DNA of 38,726 nt from Conidiobolus incongruus B7586 (taxonomy: Eukaryota > Entomophthoromycota > Entomophthoromycetes > Entomophthorales > Conidiobolaceae), in contig JNEM01015439.1 of NCBI GenBank assembly GCA_000697335.1, forward strand, positions 1 through 38,726. The letters are read 5' to 3'. Of the stretch, positions 11,550-24,230 are shown piece after piece. Under the pieces are notes generated by a model. The model worked only from the letters and a program-made list of their open reading frames with translations, had not been told where the DNA came from and searched no databases. Positions within the stretch are counted from its first letter, which is position 1, and each line of letters begins with the position of its first letter. The position numbers and the translations under genes were made by a program.

Positions 11550-13095
11550 ATGTCTACTTTAAATTATTCAAAGTGGGATAAACTAGAACTTTCTGACGAC
11601 GATGATTTTGAATGTCATCCAAATGTAGATAAAAAATCATTCATTAAATGGAAACAAGAAGCTATTCATCAAGAGAGAGCTCAACGAAATCACAAAATCC
11701 AACAGTTAGAACAAAGAATCCAAGTCAATAAAAAGGTACTGCCCATGATTGAACAAGCTATCGAATCAGTTAAAAGCGCTCCTGAAGATAAATTAGAAGA
11801 GTTTTTGGAAAATTTACAAGAAAAAGTTCTCGAAGATAATGAAAAATTACAACGTAAAGTTGCCAAGTCCAATTCAGGGACGGATAAGGCCATCTATAAT
11901 AATGCCGAAACTCCTGAAGATATGTTCTTAAGCTTTTTGTCATTTGTACAAGCCGATATTGAGAGGGATAGTATGGAACTTACTAAAGCTAATCTTCAAT
12001 CTAAAATGATTGAAGAATTAGGTAAAGTGAAAACACATGATGAACAGTGTAAAACTGAACTTGAAAAAGAAAAGAAAATCAAAAATTCTAAATTAACAAG
12101 TGAGAATTTATTCAAGCCTGGATTTGATAAAACTGTAATATACTTTCAAATTTCCTATTGAATTCTTTACTAATTTCAAATATTAGATTGTAAACAAAGC
12201 TCCCAGCGTCAATACTCCACCTCCACCATCGAAGTCAAAGACTAAAGTCAAAACTATTGAAACTTTGAATCAGGATACTCTGGATCGTCAAATGCAAAAT
12301 GTAAGCATTTAATATGTACACATTACTAACATGAATACATCTCTAATGATTAAAATATAGGTGGATATAGCAGAATCCCATACTTCACAGGATGACGAGG
12401 ACGAAGATATTGAAATTTCTGATGTTGCTTTGAAATTTTCTGAACTTGATACACTTGAAAAAAGTTACGAATTCATTTCGCGCAATCCTTATATTATCGA
12501 AACCAGGTTCCAAGATGAAATATTGGCCCATGCTCTTGAACTCGAACTCGCCAAGAAGCCTAAAGCCTCAAAATTGGCAGTCCACCAGTCTTTGTTATTA
12601 AGTTACTGTGAAAAATTAGGCAGAGATGGCATCTCTATCTTTTTTAAAGGGTAAAATCATTACACTATTCGTTCAAATTTCGGATACTTATAGAATTATT
12701 ATCCTAGATTACATGAAAAAGGTAAAGATATGTTTATGGAAGATGTCAATAACACCTATTCCATTTTGAAAAAGAGATGTAAAGTAATTGAAGAAGAACA
12801 GAGAAATCAAAAAGAAAAAGCTATTTTCCAACTTCATTTGGCCGATCCCGAAAGTCGTATCGTGGTCAATATCCCCGATGATAGCGAAGAGCAAAAAGAG
12901 CAAAGAGAGTTATTTAATTCCCTTCCCAAAGATTTCCAAGAAGCCCTTAAATCTAGCGACCTTGACATTATTAACAAATGCCTAGCAGAATACGATGAGG
13001 GTGAAGCTGAAAATATGCTTCAAGTTTGTGATCAAGGAGGTTTCCTAAGTTTTTCAGTTCCTCCTATGGAATCCATCAGCCAAGCTAATCAATAA
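11550..13095 (+). CDS. CDC37: CDC37, Hsp90 co-chaperone for protein kinases
   Basis: Four exons: 11550-12134, 12187-12300, 12361-12650 and 12708-13095. They give 458 residues, close to fission yeast Cdc37. Intron 3 uses the AG at 12706-12707; the nearer AG at 12692-12693 would break the frame. The N-terminus has the family signature YSKWDKLELSDDDD, with the conserved serine before acidic residues that casein kinase 2 phosphorylates in the family, followed by HPNVDKKSFIKWKQ. A coiled coil spans roughly 35-70. The middle Hsp90-binding domain has FFKGLHEKGKDMFMEDV, and the C-terminal helical domain ends in the usual PP(M)E-containing tail. The protein loads client kinases onto Hsp90 in the cytosol. 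Tandem TAA TGA stops close the frame. Convergent with the Nudix gene. Confidence 0.96.
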
Positions 13096-13951
13096 TGATC
13101 TCAATTAATATTCGCAATGAATTTAATATAATTCATTTATTATTTTCAAATTAAGTATCTTGTATGATTTCTCATTATGTTAAAGTTTTCGATATACTCT
13201 TATTCTTTTGATAGAAAAATTTGATTTAGATACTTTTAACAAAATATGGTCAACTAATATAATTATTATGAAAAAAAAATTATAAAAATCAGAAATAATG
13301 ATATTAATTGATAATCAGATTATTTTATTGTTCCTTTTATAATTATTGATGTTTACCAGTTTTTAGTCATCAGTGACCAACAGAGGTAAAGCTTAAATAT
13401 TTTTTACAATAAGATCTGGAATTGTCTTAATAATACTTTGGTAAAATCATACATTATTGAAGTTAAATCATATATTTATTAGAATTAATGTTATTAAATT
13501 TAAACATCAATTTTAATTTTATTTTCATATTTTTAATTATGTTTTCATAGTGATTTGATGTGAAGATATCTTGAGATTGGTTCAAAAAACTATAAGGCTT
13601 TGTCAAATATTTTCATAATTATAATGCTATTATTAAAAATATCATCAATTAATATATATCAATTAATTGGTATACAAACAAACTTAAAATTCGCATAGTC
13701 ATTGAAAAAATGTATTCAAAATAGTGATATCATTAATTGAGTTAGATGATAATTTGAATATATTTTCAATAAATGGTATAATTATATATATAATATGATA
13801 TATCACTTAGTAATAAAATTATCATTGAAATCAGTCAAATTAAAGATAAAATCAGGATTTGATATTTGATATTTTATACTTGAATATTTATTGCATATAT
13901 ATTAAGTATTTCAAATAATTTGATAAATTAACTCAAACCAATAGTAAATAA
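13096..13951. other. Convergent intergenic region
   Basis: About 860 bp of AT-rich DNA between the 3' ends of CDC37 and the Nudix gene. It presumably contains both polyadenylation regions. No gene is seen. Confidence 0.6.
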
Positions 13952-15270
13952 CTATAGTTTCTTTTTGATATAGTAATTGAATAAAAATCTCAAAATCCAT
14001 ATGGCAATTAATGATCTGCTCAGGACTACAAAAATGAAACCAAATTTCAAAACCAAAAAATATTTGTCCCAAGTTCTGCGGTTGACTATGTGGGGATTTG
14101 GCTTTCTATTTGGATTGGGGGAGCAAAATAATTTGATAAGGAAATTGATCTCAGGAAAATCGAAAGTGGGTAAAGGGAAGTACAATGGTACTCGTGGAAC
14201 GAGGCAAGGAGGGTGGGCCATGTCCCATAACTCAGATGTGATACCTAAAGTTAAGCCCCATAACGTGGGAGGATGTGGTTTGGATTGGATGGAATCAGAA
14301 GCGATTAAAGGGATGCTATTAAATTTCATTTTTCCACACAAAAATTCAAGTAAAAATTCTGTAAACTGAAATTTGGATGCAGTTGAACTTTTACTTTTTG
14401 GCGCTCTGGGTTTTAAAGCTTGATAAACAGAAATGCTATGAGGGATCCATCGATTGTTCGATTGATAGTGCTTGAATTTGTCGAAAGGATACCATATTCC
14501 CTGTTCAACTTCTGAAGCATTTATTTCAATATCATTATCACGAGTACTTAATTGTAAAAACACTAATATTGGATTTAATAAATAAAAACTGCATAGTTTA
14601 ACGTCATATATACCCTGAGAACTTAAAATCATTAAAAGCTTATTTCCAAATCGCGTAGTTACTTCTCTATCATCCAACTCGCCTAAATGAAAGTATTCTT
14701 TGGTAGAAAGATCGATTCCGACTTCTTCTTGAACTTCTCTAATTGCAGTAGCAATATCATTTTGATCAGTTTGATCTTGTTTTCCTCCAGGGAAAGCCAC
14801 CTATAGTTATTCACACAGAATAAATTGACCAACATCAAAAATATTTAGGCTAACTTACTTGTCCTGACCATCTATCACCTGGTCTAATTGACCTTTGAAT
14901 ATAAAACACTTCAACTTGCCCATTTTTCAATTTTGGATCTTAAAAATACTTAGTCAAAATAGCGCTTAATAAAGATTATTTTATTACCGAATATAAGTTG
15001 CTCAATATTATTATATTCAATAATGTTTTCTATTAACAAATTAATATATAGTATTGCAATTCATTATCAAATCTACCATTTGCATCTAGTTTAATTCTCA
15101 ATATAATGGCAACAGAAGCTCTTCTAACTTGAGGAACATAAATCTTTTTTGGTTTTAATACTCTAAGATTATGGATTAAATTTCTTAAATGACCAATTGA
15201 GGTTAAAGGTGCACTGATAACTTTGGCAATATTAATATTTGATCAAATAAAATTTTTCATATTTACCCAT
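13952..15270 (-). CDS. Nudix hydrolase with C-terminal hydrophobic anchor
   Basis: Six exons on the minus strand: 15267-15270, 15077-15220, 14988-15029, 14859-14938, 14614-14800 and 13952-14562. Introns are GT-AG, 46-58 nt. The protein is 355 residues. After a basic N-terminus (RVLKPKKIYVPQVRRASV) comes the Nudix domain: SGQVAFPGGKQ, then the Nudix box from Gly96 to about Ile119 with the metal-binding core REVQEEVG (111-118). Downstream is the block PTLWGLTLGITSE seen in fungal CoA-pyrophosphatase-like Nudix proteins (Pcd1/NUDT7/8 type). The substrate is therefore likely a nucleoside diphosphate derivative such as CoA, but this is inference. Residues about 320-347 form one strongly hydrophobic segment ending in YYIKKKL, a tail-anchor-like end. 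The first coding exon is only 4 nt. Intron 5 (14563-14613) is 51 nt and stop-free, so its retention would keep the frame. Confidence 0.85.
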
Positions 15271-16772
15271 TGTTATTATTTTATTTACTGATCCAAATCA
15301 AAAAAATTAAAGTGTTTAGATTCAAGTTCACGCCTAAGTTAATAAAAATATCTAGATAACTGATTAAAGTAATATGAGTTCACCATATTTTCAGAATCTT
15401 TTGATGGAAAATTCAGGGTTTTCTAATAAAATGCATCAAATTTATTTAAACAATAAAATGTTTAATTAAAAGAAATTCTAAATTTTGATCATATTAATAT
15501 GCGTTTTTTTCTATTGCTAAACTTGCATTTAGTAAATGTTCTTATATTCATACCTGAAGCCTTCAAACAGTTTAAATTCAATAACAAAAAAGACCTAATA
15601 CTGCAATAGTTCATAGTTCAGTTTGTATTAAATTTCATCTTATTCCAAACCAATAAATATTAATTTTTGGATTGTATCAAAAACTCGGTACAGTTTATCA
15701 GATATATAGCATTAAATATATCAAATATTCTTTAAATCATAAAACCTTTGAATTTGGAAAATTTATCAAGTAATTTCAGACAGGTAAAATGTTATAAATT
15801 AAAGCTATAGTATTATTTATTCATTAATAAAATATGATTATATTTGAATCAAAAATATATGTTTTTAGTCAAATATATTGTTGAATATTATATATTTTGA
15901 GTAAATCTAAATTAAAAACAATGATTATATTGTATATTATTTTTATAACAGTAAACTAATTCTTTAGCATATCAAGTAATTAATTTAATATATTCGATAA
16001 CTCAAAATGGTGCGATGTATAATTGATGACTATTAGTACAATTTTTAAAACAATAAGAGGTTATATCATTCTTAAATCTTTTAATTATAACTGGTAAATC
16101 TATACCATGCCTAAACTAAAATATTAATTTGTTTTTCAAAATTCATATAATTCATACTATACATTTACTTAAATTCTAATACTTACAAATCATTTGTTAT
16201 TAAATAAAAAATATATTAATATTCAAAAATAAAAACATTATTGGATAAAATATTTGATATATATTATTAATGATTCTATATCAAAATAAAATCATACCTC
16301 ATTTGTTCAAAATATAAAATTTTTCATTTTTTTAAATTATTTTCAATTTATTTTTAAAATATTAAGTGTATATATCCTAAATATTTTTAATTATATCATT
16401 TGAATTGTATATATTATAATTATGTTATACTATTATTATATAATTTATTTGAATAATCGTTTTTATTAATAATCTGATTTGGTTTAATTTGATGGTTTCT
16501 CATTACTTATTCTATATGAATTTTGGCTCAGCTGATTAATCCCATAAAAGTGATAAATAAATTCATACAATTGAGATTATAGTGTGAATTAATGAATAAC
16601 ATTACTAATATCACTCCCTTGGTCACATAATCAATCACCTCATTATTATTAATTATTTTTTATTCATAGCATTTAAGAATATTAAATATTCCTTGATAAA
16701 ATTCAAATTGGATTATTTTTATTATTCAATTCATAACAAGTATTTCAACTCCTCCAACTTCAACATATTATA
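15271..16772. other. Divergent intergenic region between Nudix gene and PSY2
   Basis: About 1.5 kb of AT-rich sequence holding both promoters. I recognise no conserved element, RNA gene or repeat in it. Confidence 0.6.
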
Positions 16773-19700
16773 ATGGAAAACAATTCGTCAATGGTTACAT
16801 TAAGGAGTAATATCAATTCTTGTGGAAATATTGAAGATTTTCCTCCCGAAAGATTTCAAAGGAGAGTTAAAGTTTACTATCAATCTGATAAAGATTGGGT
16901 TGTAGCTGGAACAGGAGTATGTACAATTGAACCCGTTTGGAACAATGTATTATTAATATAATTACATGCTATATAATTATTTAACATTTTTGATAGTTAC
17001 CTAGTATAGGGGATTTTATGATTCGTGTATTAAATGAGGAAAAGGAAGGAGACATAATATTATCTTCACGAATTCGAAATTTAGATTCTTATCAAAATCA
17101 GCAAGAAACTTTATTAGTATGGAAAGACGAATGTCCTGAATTAGGGTCTATAGAAGTTTGTATCAGTTTCTTAGATCAAATTGGGCGCGATGAGATTTGG
17201 GGTTGTATCAATTATATCAATAAGCCTCCTATTTCACCAACGTTGACTGAATCTCAACCTTCTTCTCCACAAGTTGATGAAACCGATTTAACTGCTCTTT
17301 CCGAATTAATTCCTCCACCCGATTTGAATAATTTAGAAACACTCGAAACTAATTTTTTAACCTTAATAAGAGGTCAAAATCGAAAGAATAATATTCCTTC
17401 TTATTTTTTTCAAACAGTAATTTACTACTAATTAACCTTTACTAAATATGTATTAATATTTTTATTATAGCAATATATCGAACAGCTAGTTGATATTTTT
17501 AAATTATGTCAAGATATGGAAGATGAAGAACGCATGTTCAAACTTTGTAAAATTACTAAATGCATATGTAATATATACATTTATAATATATTATTATTAT
17601 TATTATTATTATTATCTCTTATTAATATCATTTTAGTTATGTTGAATGATCAATCTATCCTAGAGAGGTGTTTATCGGATTCTTTATTTTTGGATATCGC
17701 TGGAATCCTTGAGCGTAATTTATTTTAAATTCATTTATCAATGCCTTTTTTAAAATTTTCCCTTTGTATAGATGATTTAGATAATCCCAACCGTAAACCA
17801 AATTATAGAGAATTTCTGTCCAAGCGCGAAAGATTCAGACAGGTAAAATGGCAATATTCTTTGTTTTTATTACGCTAAACCTTTTAACATAGGTTGTTCC
17901 AATTGGCAATCAGTCAACGCTTTCCAATATTCATTTCTATTATCGATTAAAATATTTTAAGGAAGTCATTCTTAATCGTACTCTTGATGAGGCCGGTTTT
18001 GCACTGATGACTTTTCTATTGCAAAACAAGAATGTTGAGATTATTACCTATGTTTCTCGAGATTCAAACTTTCTGACAAATTTATTTAATGTTACTAAAT
18101 CCGACGATATTAACAAAAAGAGAGATTTGGTTGCTTACCTTCAAAATTTTTGCAATCAAGTTAAAGAAATACCTCCACATATGAAAACTGGCATTTTCAA
18201 GTACTCCAAGTTAACTGTCTTTTCAATCAAGTACACTAACCTTTTATTTATAGAAACTCTGTAAACCATGGGCTATTTGATATTTTTCAATTTTCTCTTA
18301 ACGACACTTTGGATTCAGTCAGAAAGGATAGCTTGGAAGTCCTTCTCTTTATTATGGACAACGATCTGGAGCTGGTAAGATCGAATATCATGTCCAAAAT
18401 TAAAGTTGGAGCAGTCTCTTTATTTCAGATTATCGTTAAAAGGTTTTTAGTTGAAGAAGTAACTGGAATTAGACTTCAGCTTATTGAGGTTATTCGCGCC
18501 CTCATTGATTTGAACGGATTTTCTGGAGATCGCAATATGGCATTTGTAAACCAGATTCCTCCAAGGACCGATCCAAATTTCAATGAATTGTTAGATGTGT
18601 TTTATGAAGAATTTGCTTCAGATGTTTTTTCTCCTCTTATTCAATTGCAAGCTTATGATTTCGCCAAAGGTAGTGATATTTAAATTGATAAAGTATTTTA
18701 TCTCTAATTTTATATTTACTTAGATATTCAGAGTTCCAAATCTGAATCATCAATTCAAGGAACAACTTTACACTATCTCTGCGATCTACTTACCTTTAAT
18801 ATCAAAACCCATACTTTGAAAAGCCGCCAATTTGTTATTGATAATAATTTGTTGACAAAGCTTACTATACTGTTCAAATCCCCTAAACTACCCCTTCAAT
18901 TAGGTATAATTTCATCATCATATTCTCTTTAAATTTTAACTGATTCATATTTTAGCTGCTCTCAGAACTTTGAAAGCAACACTTGCAACTAAGAACCCGA
19001 ACTATTTGACTTATTTTATCAGAAAAGACTTGATTAAACCAGTATTTGATCTTTATAAAAGCACTAATGGGGCCAATAATATGCTGAATTCGGCTTGTCT
19101 CGATTTGTTTGAATTTATTCGCCAACAAAACTTCAAACAGATTATTTCGTCTATGGTGACCAATTATTCAGACCTCTTAGAGAGTTTAGAACCAAAAGAA
19201 ATATTTGGAAAGTTGATAAGTTTACACCAAGTCAACTTAGAAGAGGTTCAAGGCGATGATAAAAACTTGCAGACATCGTCCAATGATCGTAATCAACACC
19301 CATCTTCATTCCAGGCCCGTGGATGGAACTCTTCCACTTTGACTGAAAATGAAGAAAAATATTTTCAAGATTCTGAATCCGATGACGAAGATGCTATGGA
19401 TATTGATGAAGATGAAGAAGACAATGATACCAATACCAAAATCCAACTACAGCCACACCTTAATGGTCACCAAGATGCTAACATCCAACCATTATCCAAG
19501 CCTGACGAATCTGATGTGTTGGAAAGCTCTGACAATTTCATTCGTGGTTCCCGCTATCTAGCTCCAATTCGATCCAATGGAGTTTCTAGAATCATCCCAG
19601 GTCAAAGGCTGAACCGCTCTCTACTCAAACGAACCAATAATCGTATTGAAAACGCTTCTGATTTACCTGCATCAGATTCTAAACGACGATTCGTTATAAA

Positions 19701-20130
19701 TCTTTCACCTAATACGGTTAGTAAAATCAATGACAATGAGTCTACTACGAATGGTCAAAATGAAAAAGATAATCAGCCAGATAAATCCCAATCTCAAACC
19801 TCTGAATCATTAGATTTAAATCAAAAACAATCTATGTTTCTACCTTCAGCAAGTGATTCGCAGTCAGAAAATAACATAAACTCAGACAAACCAGAACCTT
19901 CAATTGCATCTGAGCCTGATTCTGAGGTCCACGCAAGCACTGCAAAGTATGAACAGACTATTTCAAATGAAGATAGTAATTTGGAACCAAATTCAGCACA
20001 AAGTCAGATTACTAAATCAAGATCTCCTTCACCTATCGGATCTCCTAACTCTAAAAAAGAGAACGAATCTGATCCCAACGCTGAATCTATATCTAAACCA
20101 CTTTCCCCGCCAATCGTCAAGAATACTTGA
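16773..20130 (+). CDS. PSY2: PSY2/SMEK, protein phosphatase 4 regulatory subunit 3
   Basis: Nine exons: 16773-16946, 16997-17416, 17471-17567, 17637-17714, 17772-17842, 17893-18200, 18254-18669, 18724-18903 and 18956-20130. They give a 972-residue protein. The N-terminus is the EVH1/PH-like domain of SMEK proteins (RRVKVYYQSDKDWVVAGTG; later TLLVWKDE and DEIWGCI), which binds substrates. An all-helical armadillo-like region follows with the family blocks NPNRKPNYREFL, FYYRLKYFKEVILNRTLDE and VNHGLFD. The last 350 or so residues are low complexity: an acidic run (DSESDDEDAMDIDEDEED) and then Ser/Asn/Pro-rich sequence with many SP sites. With PP4 catalytic and R2 subunits it directs dephosphorylation of DNA-damage and stress targets. 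In intron 6 two donors fit the frame; the one at 18201 gives a 53-nt intron and is preferred. Confidence 0.94.
17591..17615 (+). repeat. (TTA)n microsatellite in PSY2 intron 3
   Basis: About eight TTA units inside the 69-nt intron 17568-17636, which makes it longer than its neighbours. Simple slippage repeat. Confidence 0.85.
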
Positions 20131-21532
20131 CTTCATATATTTTGAATTGATTCGGTGCCAATCACTGCATTTCACTTAAAATCAGAATAATTAAAATTAA
20201 TTATTAACGCATTTGATTAATAATATTGTTTGTATTTTAAACACTATTTTGAACCTTGAATTCACCAAAATAAAATAATTTTCAAGCTCAAAATTCTATT
20301 TTTGCAATATTTAGTGTTTTTCTGTATCTATCAAGATTTCCCTGAAGTTTAATTTTAGGAGATTATTAGTTAATAACAGCACACATTTTATGTAAATATA
20401 AACCATATTTGTGTATTTAGTAACTGGATAAAGTTGTGACCAATAATAAGATATTGAATTTATCTATCCTAGAATTATTAATACACATTATTCATTGTGA
20501 ATAGTAAATTATATTCAGTTTAATGCTTACTTTTTAGATTTCAATCCAACGTCCGATCTTGCGTTTTAATTTACTACACTCTAAATTCGCTTAATTTTGA
20601 CTTAATGAAAATTAGCATAATTGAAATGTCTACTATGATTTTTGAATTTTATTTTATAATAATAGAAATAATAATTAGAAATTATGAAGTTGTGATAAAT
20701 CTATAAATTACTTGAATTATTATTAATTTAATAAATTAATTTTGAAATATAATTAGATTTGTTTGAAGATATATTGATTAATTTAGTAATTTTTGTGAAA
20801 TTTTAAGTATCAATAATTCTAATCAAACTTTTAATATATTAATTTTGATTAAATCCCTTTATTGAACCGTATCAACATATTTTTATATCGTTTTATTTAT
20901 TACTGGTGTTTTTCAATGTTTGAAAAATACAATTAAATTTTTTAGCCAATATTTCAATATATTTTATCTTTATAATTTAAAAATAAATTGAATTTAATTA
21001 TATCACTTTCCATATTCACGAGTTAAGAAAAAGAATCCTCTATAAATTGATTTCCTAATAAGAATGTTATTTGTAAAGTGCGTTAATTTTCTTAAAATCT
21101 TCATGAATTTATAAATATTATACAACTTCAATTATAATTATTGGATTTTTTTCCAAACTAGAATGATTTTAAATTTATTATATATATAAGTGGGTAACAA
21201 CAGTTGATGGCAAAGAAAGCTAGTCTCTTAATATTTTAGGAAAATATAATCACTTGATTCTTAAGTATTAAGGAATTAATTGGTAGTAAAACTTATAGGC
21301 AGAGTTATATATTAATAGTTAGGCCTTGTTTTATTAAGTTTTGAATAAATTGTTAATATTAAATAATAACAAGACAGAATTCTATATATGATCCAAGAGG
21401 TTCATATATAATTAATAACAATGGATCATTTTCTAATTATAATTTAAAATTATTTATATTAATTATAACTTAGTATAAAAATATCATTATGCTTTTTATC
21501 TATATAAAATAATATTTAATATATATATATAT
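20131..21532. other. AT-rich gene-free DNA
   Basis: Downstream of PSY2, with only short A/T-dominated frames. No gene, tRNA or transposon is recognised. It ends in a TA-rich run directly before the left mosaic end. Confidence 0.65.
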
Positions 21533-21551
21533 CTGTCTCTTATACACATCT
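21533..21551. other. Synthetic Tn5 mosaic end, left copy
   Basis: Exact 19-bp match to CTGTCTCTTATACACATCT, the hyperactive-Tn5 mosaic end used in Nextera-type libraries. The mosaic end is an engineered hybrid of the natural IS50 outer and inner ends, so a perfect copy is not expected in a fungal genome. It is followed by AT-rich DNA, not by the rest of a Nextera adapter. Confidence 0.95.
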
Positions 21552-21937
21552 TAATTTATATTTTTATAGTTTAATTAACTATATAAATAACATTGAATCA
21601 TTTAATAAATTAGGTTCTTTTTTTTTAATTCTCATTACTTATTATTTTCTCTATTATCTTTAAGATTAAGATTATATTCTATTAATATTATAATATATTG
21701 GAATTATTTAAAATAAATCCCAATATATCAGTGACTTATTTTTATTCAAAGCTTAATTAAACTTTGTTTATATCCCTATATTATATTACCATATTCTAAA
21801 TTATATTATTTTATATTAAGTCTTTCTTTATACTATATTGATATTATTATCATTATATATAGAAAATTAAATAAAAGGATTATAATTTATTATAATTAAT
21901 TTCTTAAAATTAATTAATATAAAATACTCATTTAATT
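21552..21937. other. 386 bp between inverted mosaic ends
   Basis: Very AT-rich stretch enclosed by the two mosaic ends. It has no coding capacity and nothing I recognise. It could be fungal nuclear or mitochondrial DNA joined in by chimerism. Its place in the chromosome is doubtful. Confidence 0.6.
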
Positions 21938-21956
21938 AGATGTGTATAAGAGACAG
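21938..21956. other. Synthetic Tn5 mosaic end, right copy (inverted)
   Basis: Exact 19-bp AGATGTGTATAAGAGACAG, the reverse complement of the left copy. The orientation (genome, left end, interior, right end, genome) matches a Tn5-type insertion or a mate-pair junction prised open. The 9-bp flanks outside the two ends do not match, so there is no Tn5 target duplication. Confidence 0.95.
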
Positions 21957-24230
21957 GTTTAATTTTTATTATTAATATAAATTATTATAATAAAAATTCA
22001 TATATATTATTTTATATAGAAAAGTTTAAAGTTTTGAGTTATTATGACTTTTTATAGTTATTAAAATGATTATTGTTTTATAACATCAAATATAATATAT
22101 AGTTAAAACATATATTATTTGATAATATTAAATATAGAATCCACACTGTTATTGGTAGCTATATATGTTAAATTTGACAATTATAAAATTTCAAATTTCC
22201 AATCAAAATATGATATTTCCATACTTGAATTTTTCAAAATTTTAGAAAATATTAAATAATTACAAAATATTCTGTTTAAAAAGAATATATATTGTGTTTA
22301 TATTTTCATTAATTAAAACATAAATATTAATTATATTTGGTATAATAGTTATCAATATCACTAATTTATAAAATTTCTTAAGTATTTTATATATATGATT
22401 AATATATATGGACACTAGGACATAATAAACTATAAATTAAAATTCTATTTATATTTAAATAAATATGATAAATCTATAATGATGATATATAATAAAAAAT
22501 ATTCTAATAATTTATTAGTATATTATAAATTTTATGTATAATTTGATCAAATTTCGCTATTTAGCTATGGTTAAAATTTTCCAAATTCGAAAGATAAGAG
22601 GGGAAAATGGATTAAAAATGTTAATAGAACCAGGTAATGATTACTTTACATCAAGCTATATTACCCAAAATTTGACATTGAATTCTTAAAAAATTCAAAG
22701 TTGGTCAAAATTTATGTAATACTAATGTATTAAGTGGTGCAGCATTTAATAGCATAGTAATTCAACATAATATCTTTTAAAACAAAAATCTTAATTTTAG
22801 ATTAAAAATTTAAAAACTTACTTAGAAATTATGAGATATTGAAATTATTCTCAAATGTTTGGCAGTATTAATAATTAATAAAGTTCAAATAAAAATTATT
22901 ACTAGAAAATTGATCTCTATATAATTTATATTCTAACCAAATCTTTATTCTCTATATTCATATGTACAGATTAAATTAATTATACCTGTAAAATTATGGT
23001 ATTTTTAAAAAACCTATAATTAATATAGTCAGATATAATATTAAATCATATAATCAATAAACATATTCATATTTTTATAATATTGATATAAAATATTATC
23101 TATGAATAAAAAATAAATTGAAATTTTCATGTTGCTATTGTTTAAATCGCCAATTGATATTTTTACAATATATCCTGATATCAAGGTTATTTTATTATAC
23201 AAATTTGTTGAAAATTCGGGTGAATGATTAAACACCCCAATTACGGACTATCTCTTCCTTTAAAAATCTATAAGAAAAGTCTTATCGGTTAAATAATAAA
23301 TTATATTGAAATTTGAGAGAAATTTATACAATTTTCGGTATATCTACCGAACTCATAATTTTGAATAATGCAAATATTGATTACATAGAATATTGAATTA
23401 ACATAAGTGGGTATGTTATAAATGGAAAAGATAACGATTCCACTTTTTAATTGAACTGATAGACTAAAAGATTTTGGAAATATTTATAAAAATAATATTA
23501 AATAAATTAAACTTATATTGCCAGAACTGTATTTAATAAATTTTTCGCTTTGTTGTAACATTGATGACGCCTGACATGGCATATAACAATATATAGATAA
23601 CATTCAAAAAATAACTTGCAAGAAAATGCTTAAATTATAGAATTTTTATCATTTTATTGGAGATTATGCCACAAAATGCCTATCTTTAATTTTATTGAAG
23701 ACTTGAACTATAAATATCACAATTTTGGGTAAGTTTTTTTCCGTATTAAAGAGTAATTTAGTTTTTATTCAGTTTTGCAAATTGGGTCATCTGGATTTTG
23801 TAAATTGGAGTGCATAAATTTCCTCAAATTGGCAATGAACCATAATAAGAAATAGGGTAAAATTTTCAAATTACCTTACAAAATCAGATTCTATGAATTC
23901 CGAATTTGATAATTTCTAAAATTGGAAAAATACCTTTTTTAGATGTTAAAAGCTATCAAAAAAACCAAGTCATTCATCATACTATCAATGTTAAAAAACC
24001 AATATCACAAAAAGTTTTTCACTTTTTATATTACAGTTGCTTTTATTTTGAATCAACTTGTAAAATGTATATTGTGATATTTCTCATAATTAAGACAATA
24101 CTGATATTAGATTTTTTAAATTCAATCATTATTCAAATTTTAAGAATATGATTATTAAAATAGACTAAATAAATTATTATGTTTATATTATAATATATTA
24201 TTTATTTTAAAATTTATCTTTGACCCTTTA
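21957..24230. other. AT-rich gene-free DNA
   Basis: About 2.3 kb of AT-rich sequence with no recognisable gene or repeat family. The few open frames are short and lack any protein character. Confidence 0.65.

Noticed and set aside
13977-14369. Plus-strand 130-codon open frame
   Set aside because: It is the antisense shadow of the last Nudix exon, which has clear family motifs on the minus strand.
21533-21956. A natural Tn5/IS50-type transposon
   Set aside because: Natural IS50 ends differ from the mosaic end, the interior has no transposase or any gene, and there is no 9-bp target duplication.
21499-22020. A 16-nt inverted repeat (21499-21514 with 22005-22020) just outside the mosaic ends, perhaps a snap-back chimera
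   Set aside because: The match does not extend further, and in such AT-rich DNA a 16-nt match within a few hundred bases has a fair chance of being random.
23041-24151. Short open frames in AT-rich DNA (23041-23235 minus, 23906-24151 plus)
   Set aside because: They are dominated by Ile/Asn/Lys/Tyr/Phe as expected from A/T sequence, and show no motif or splice context.
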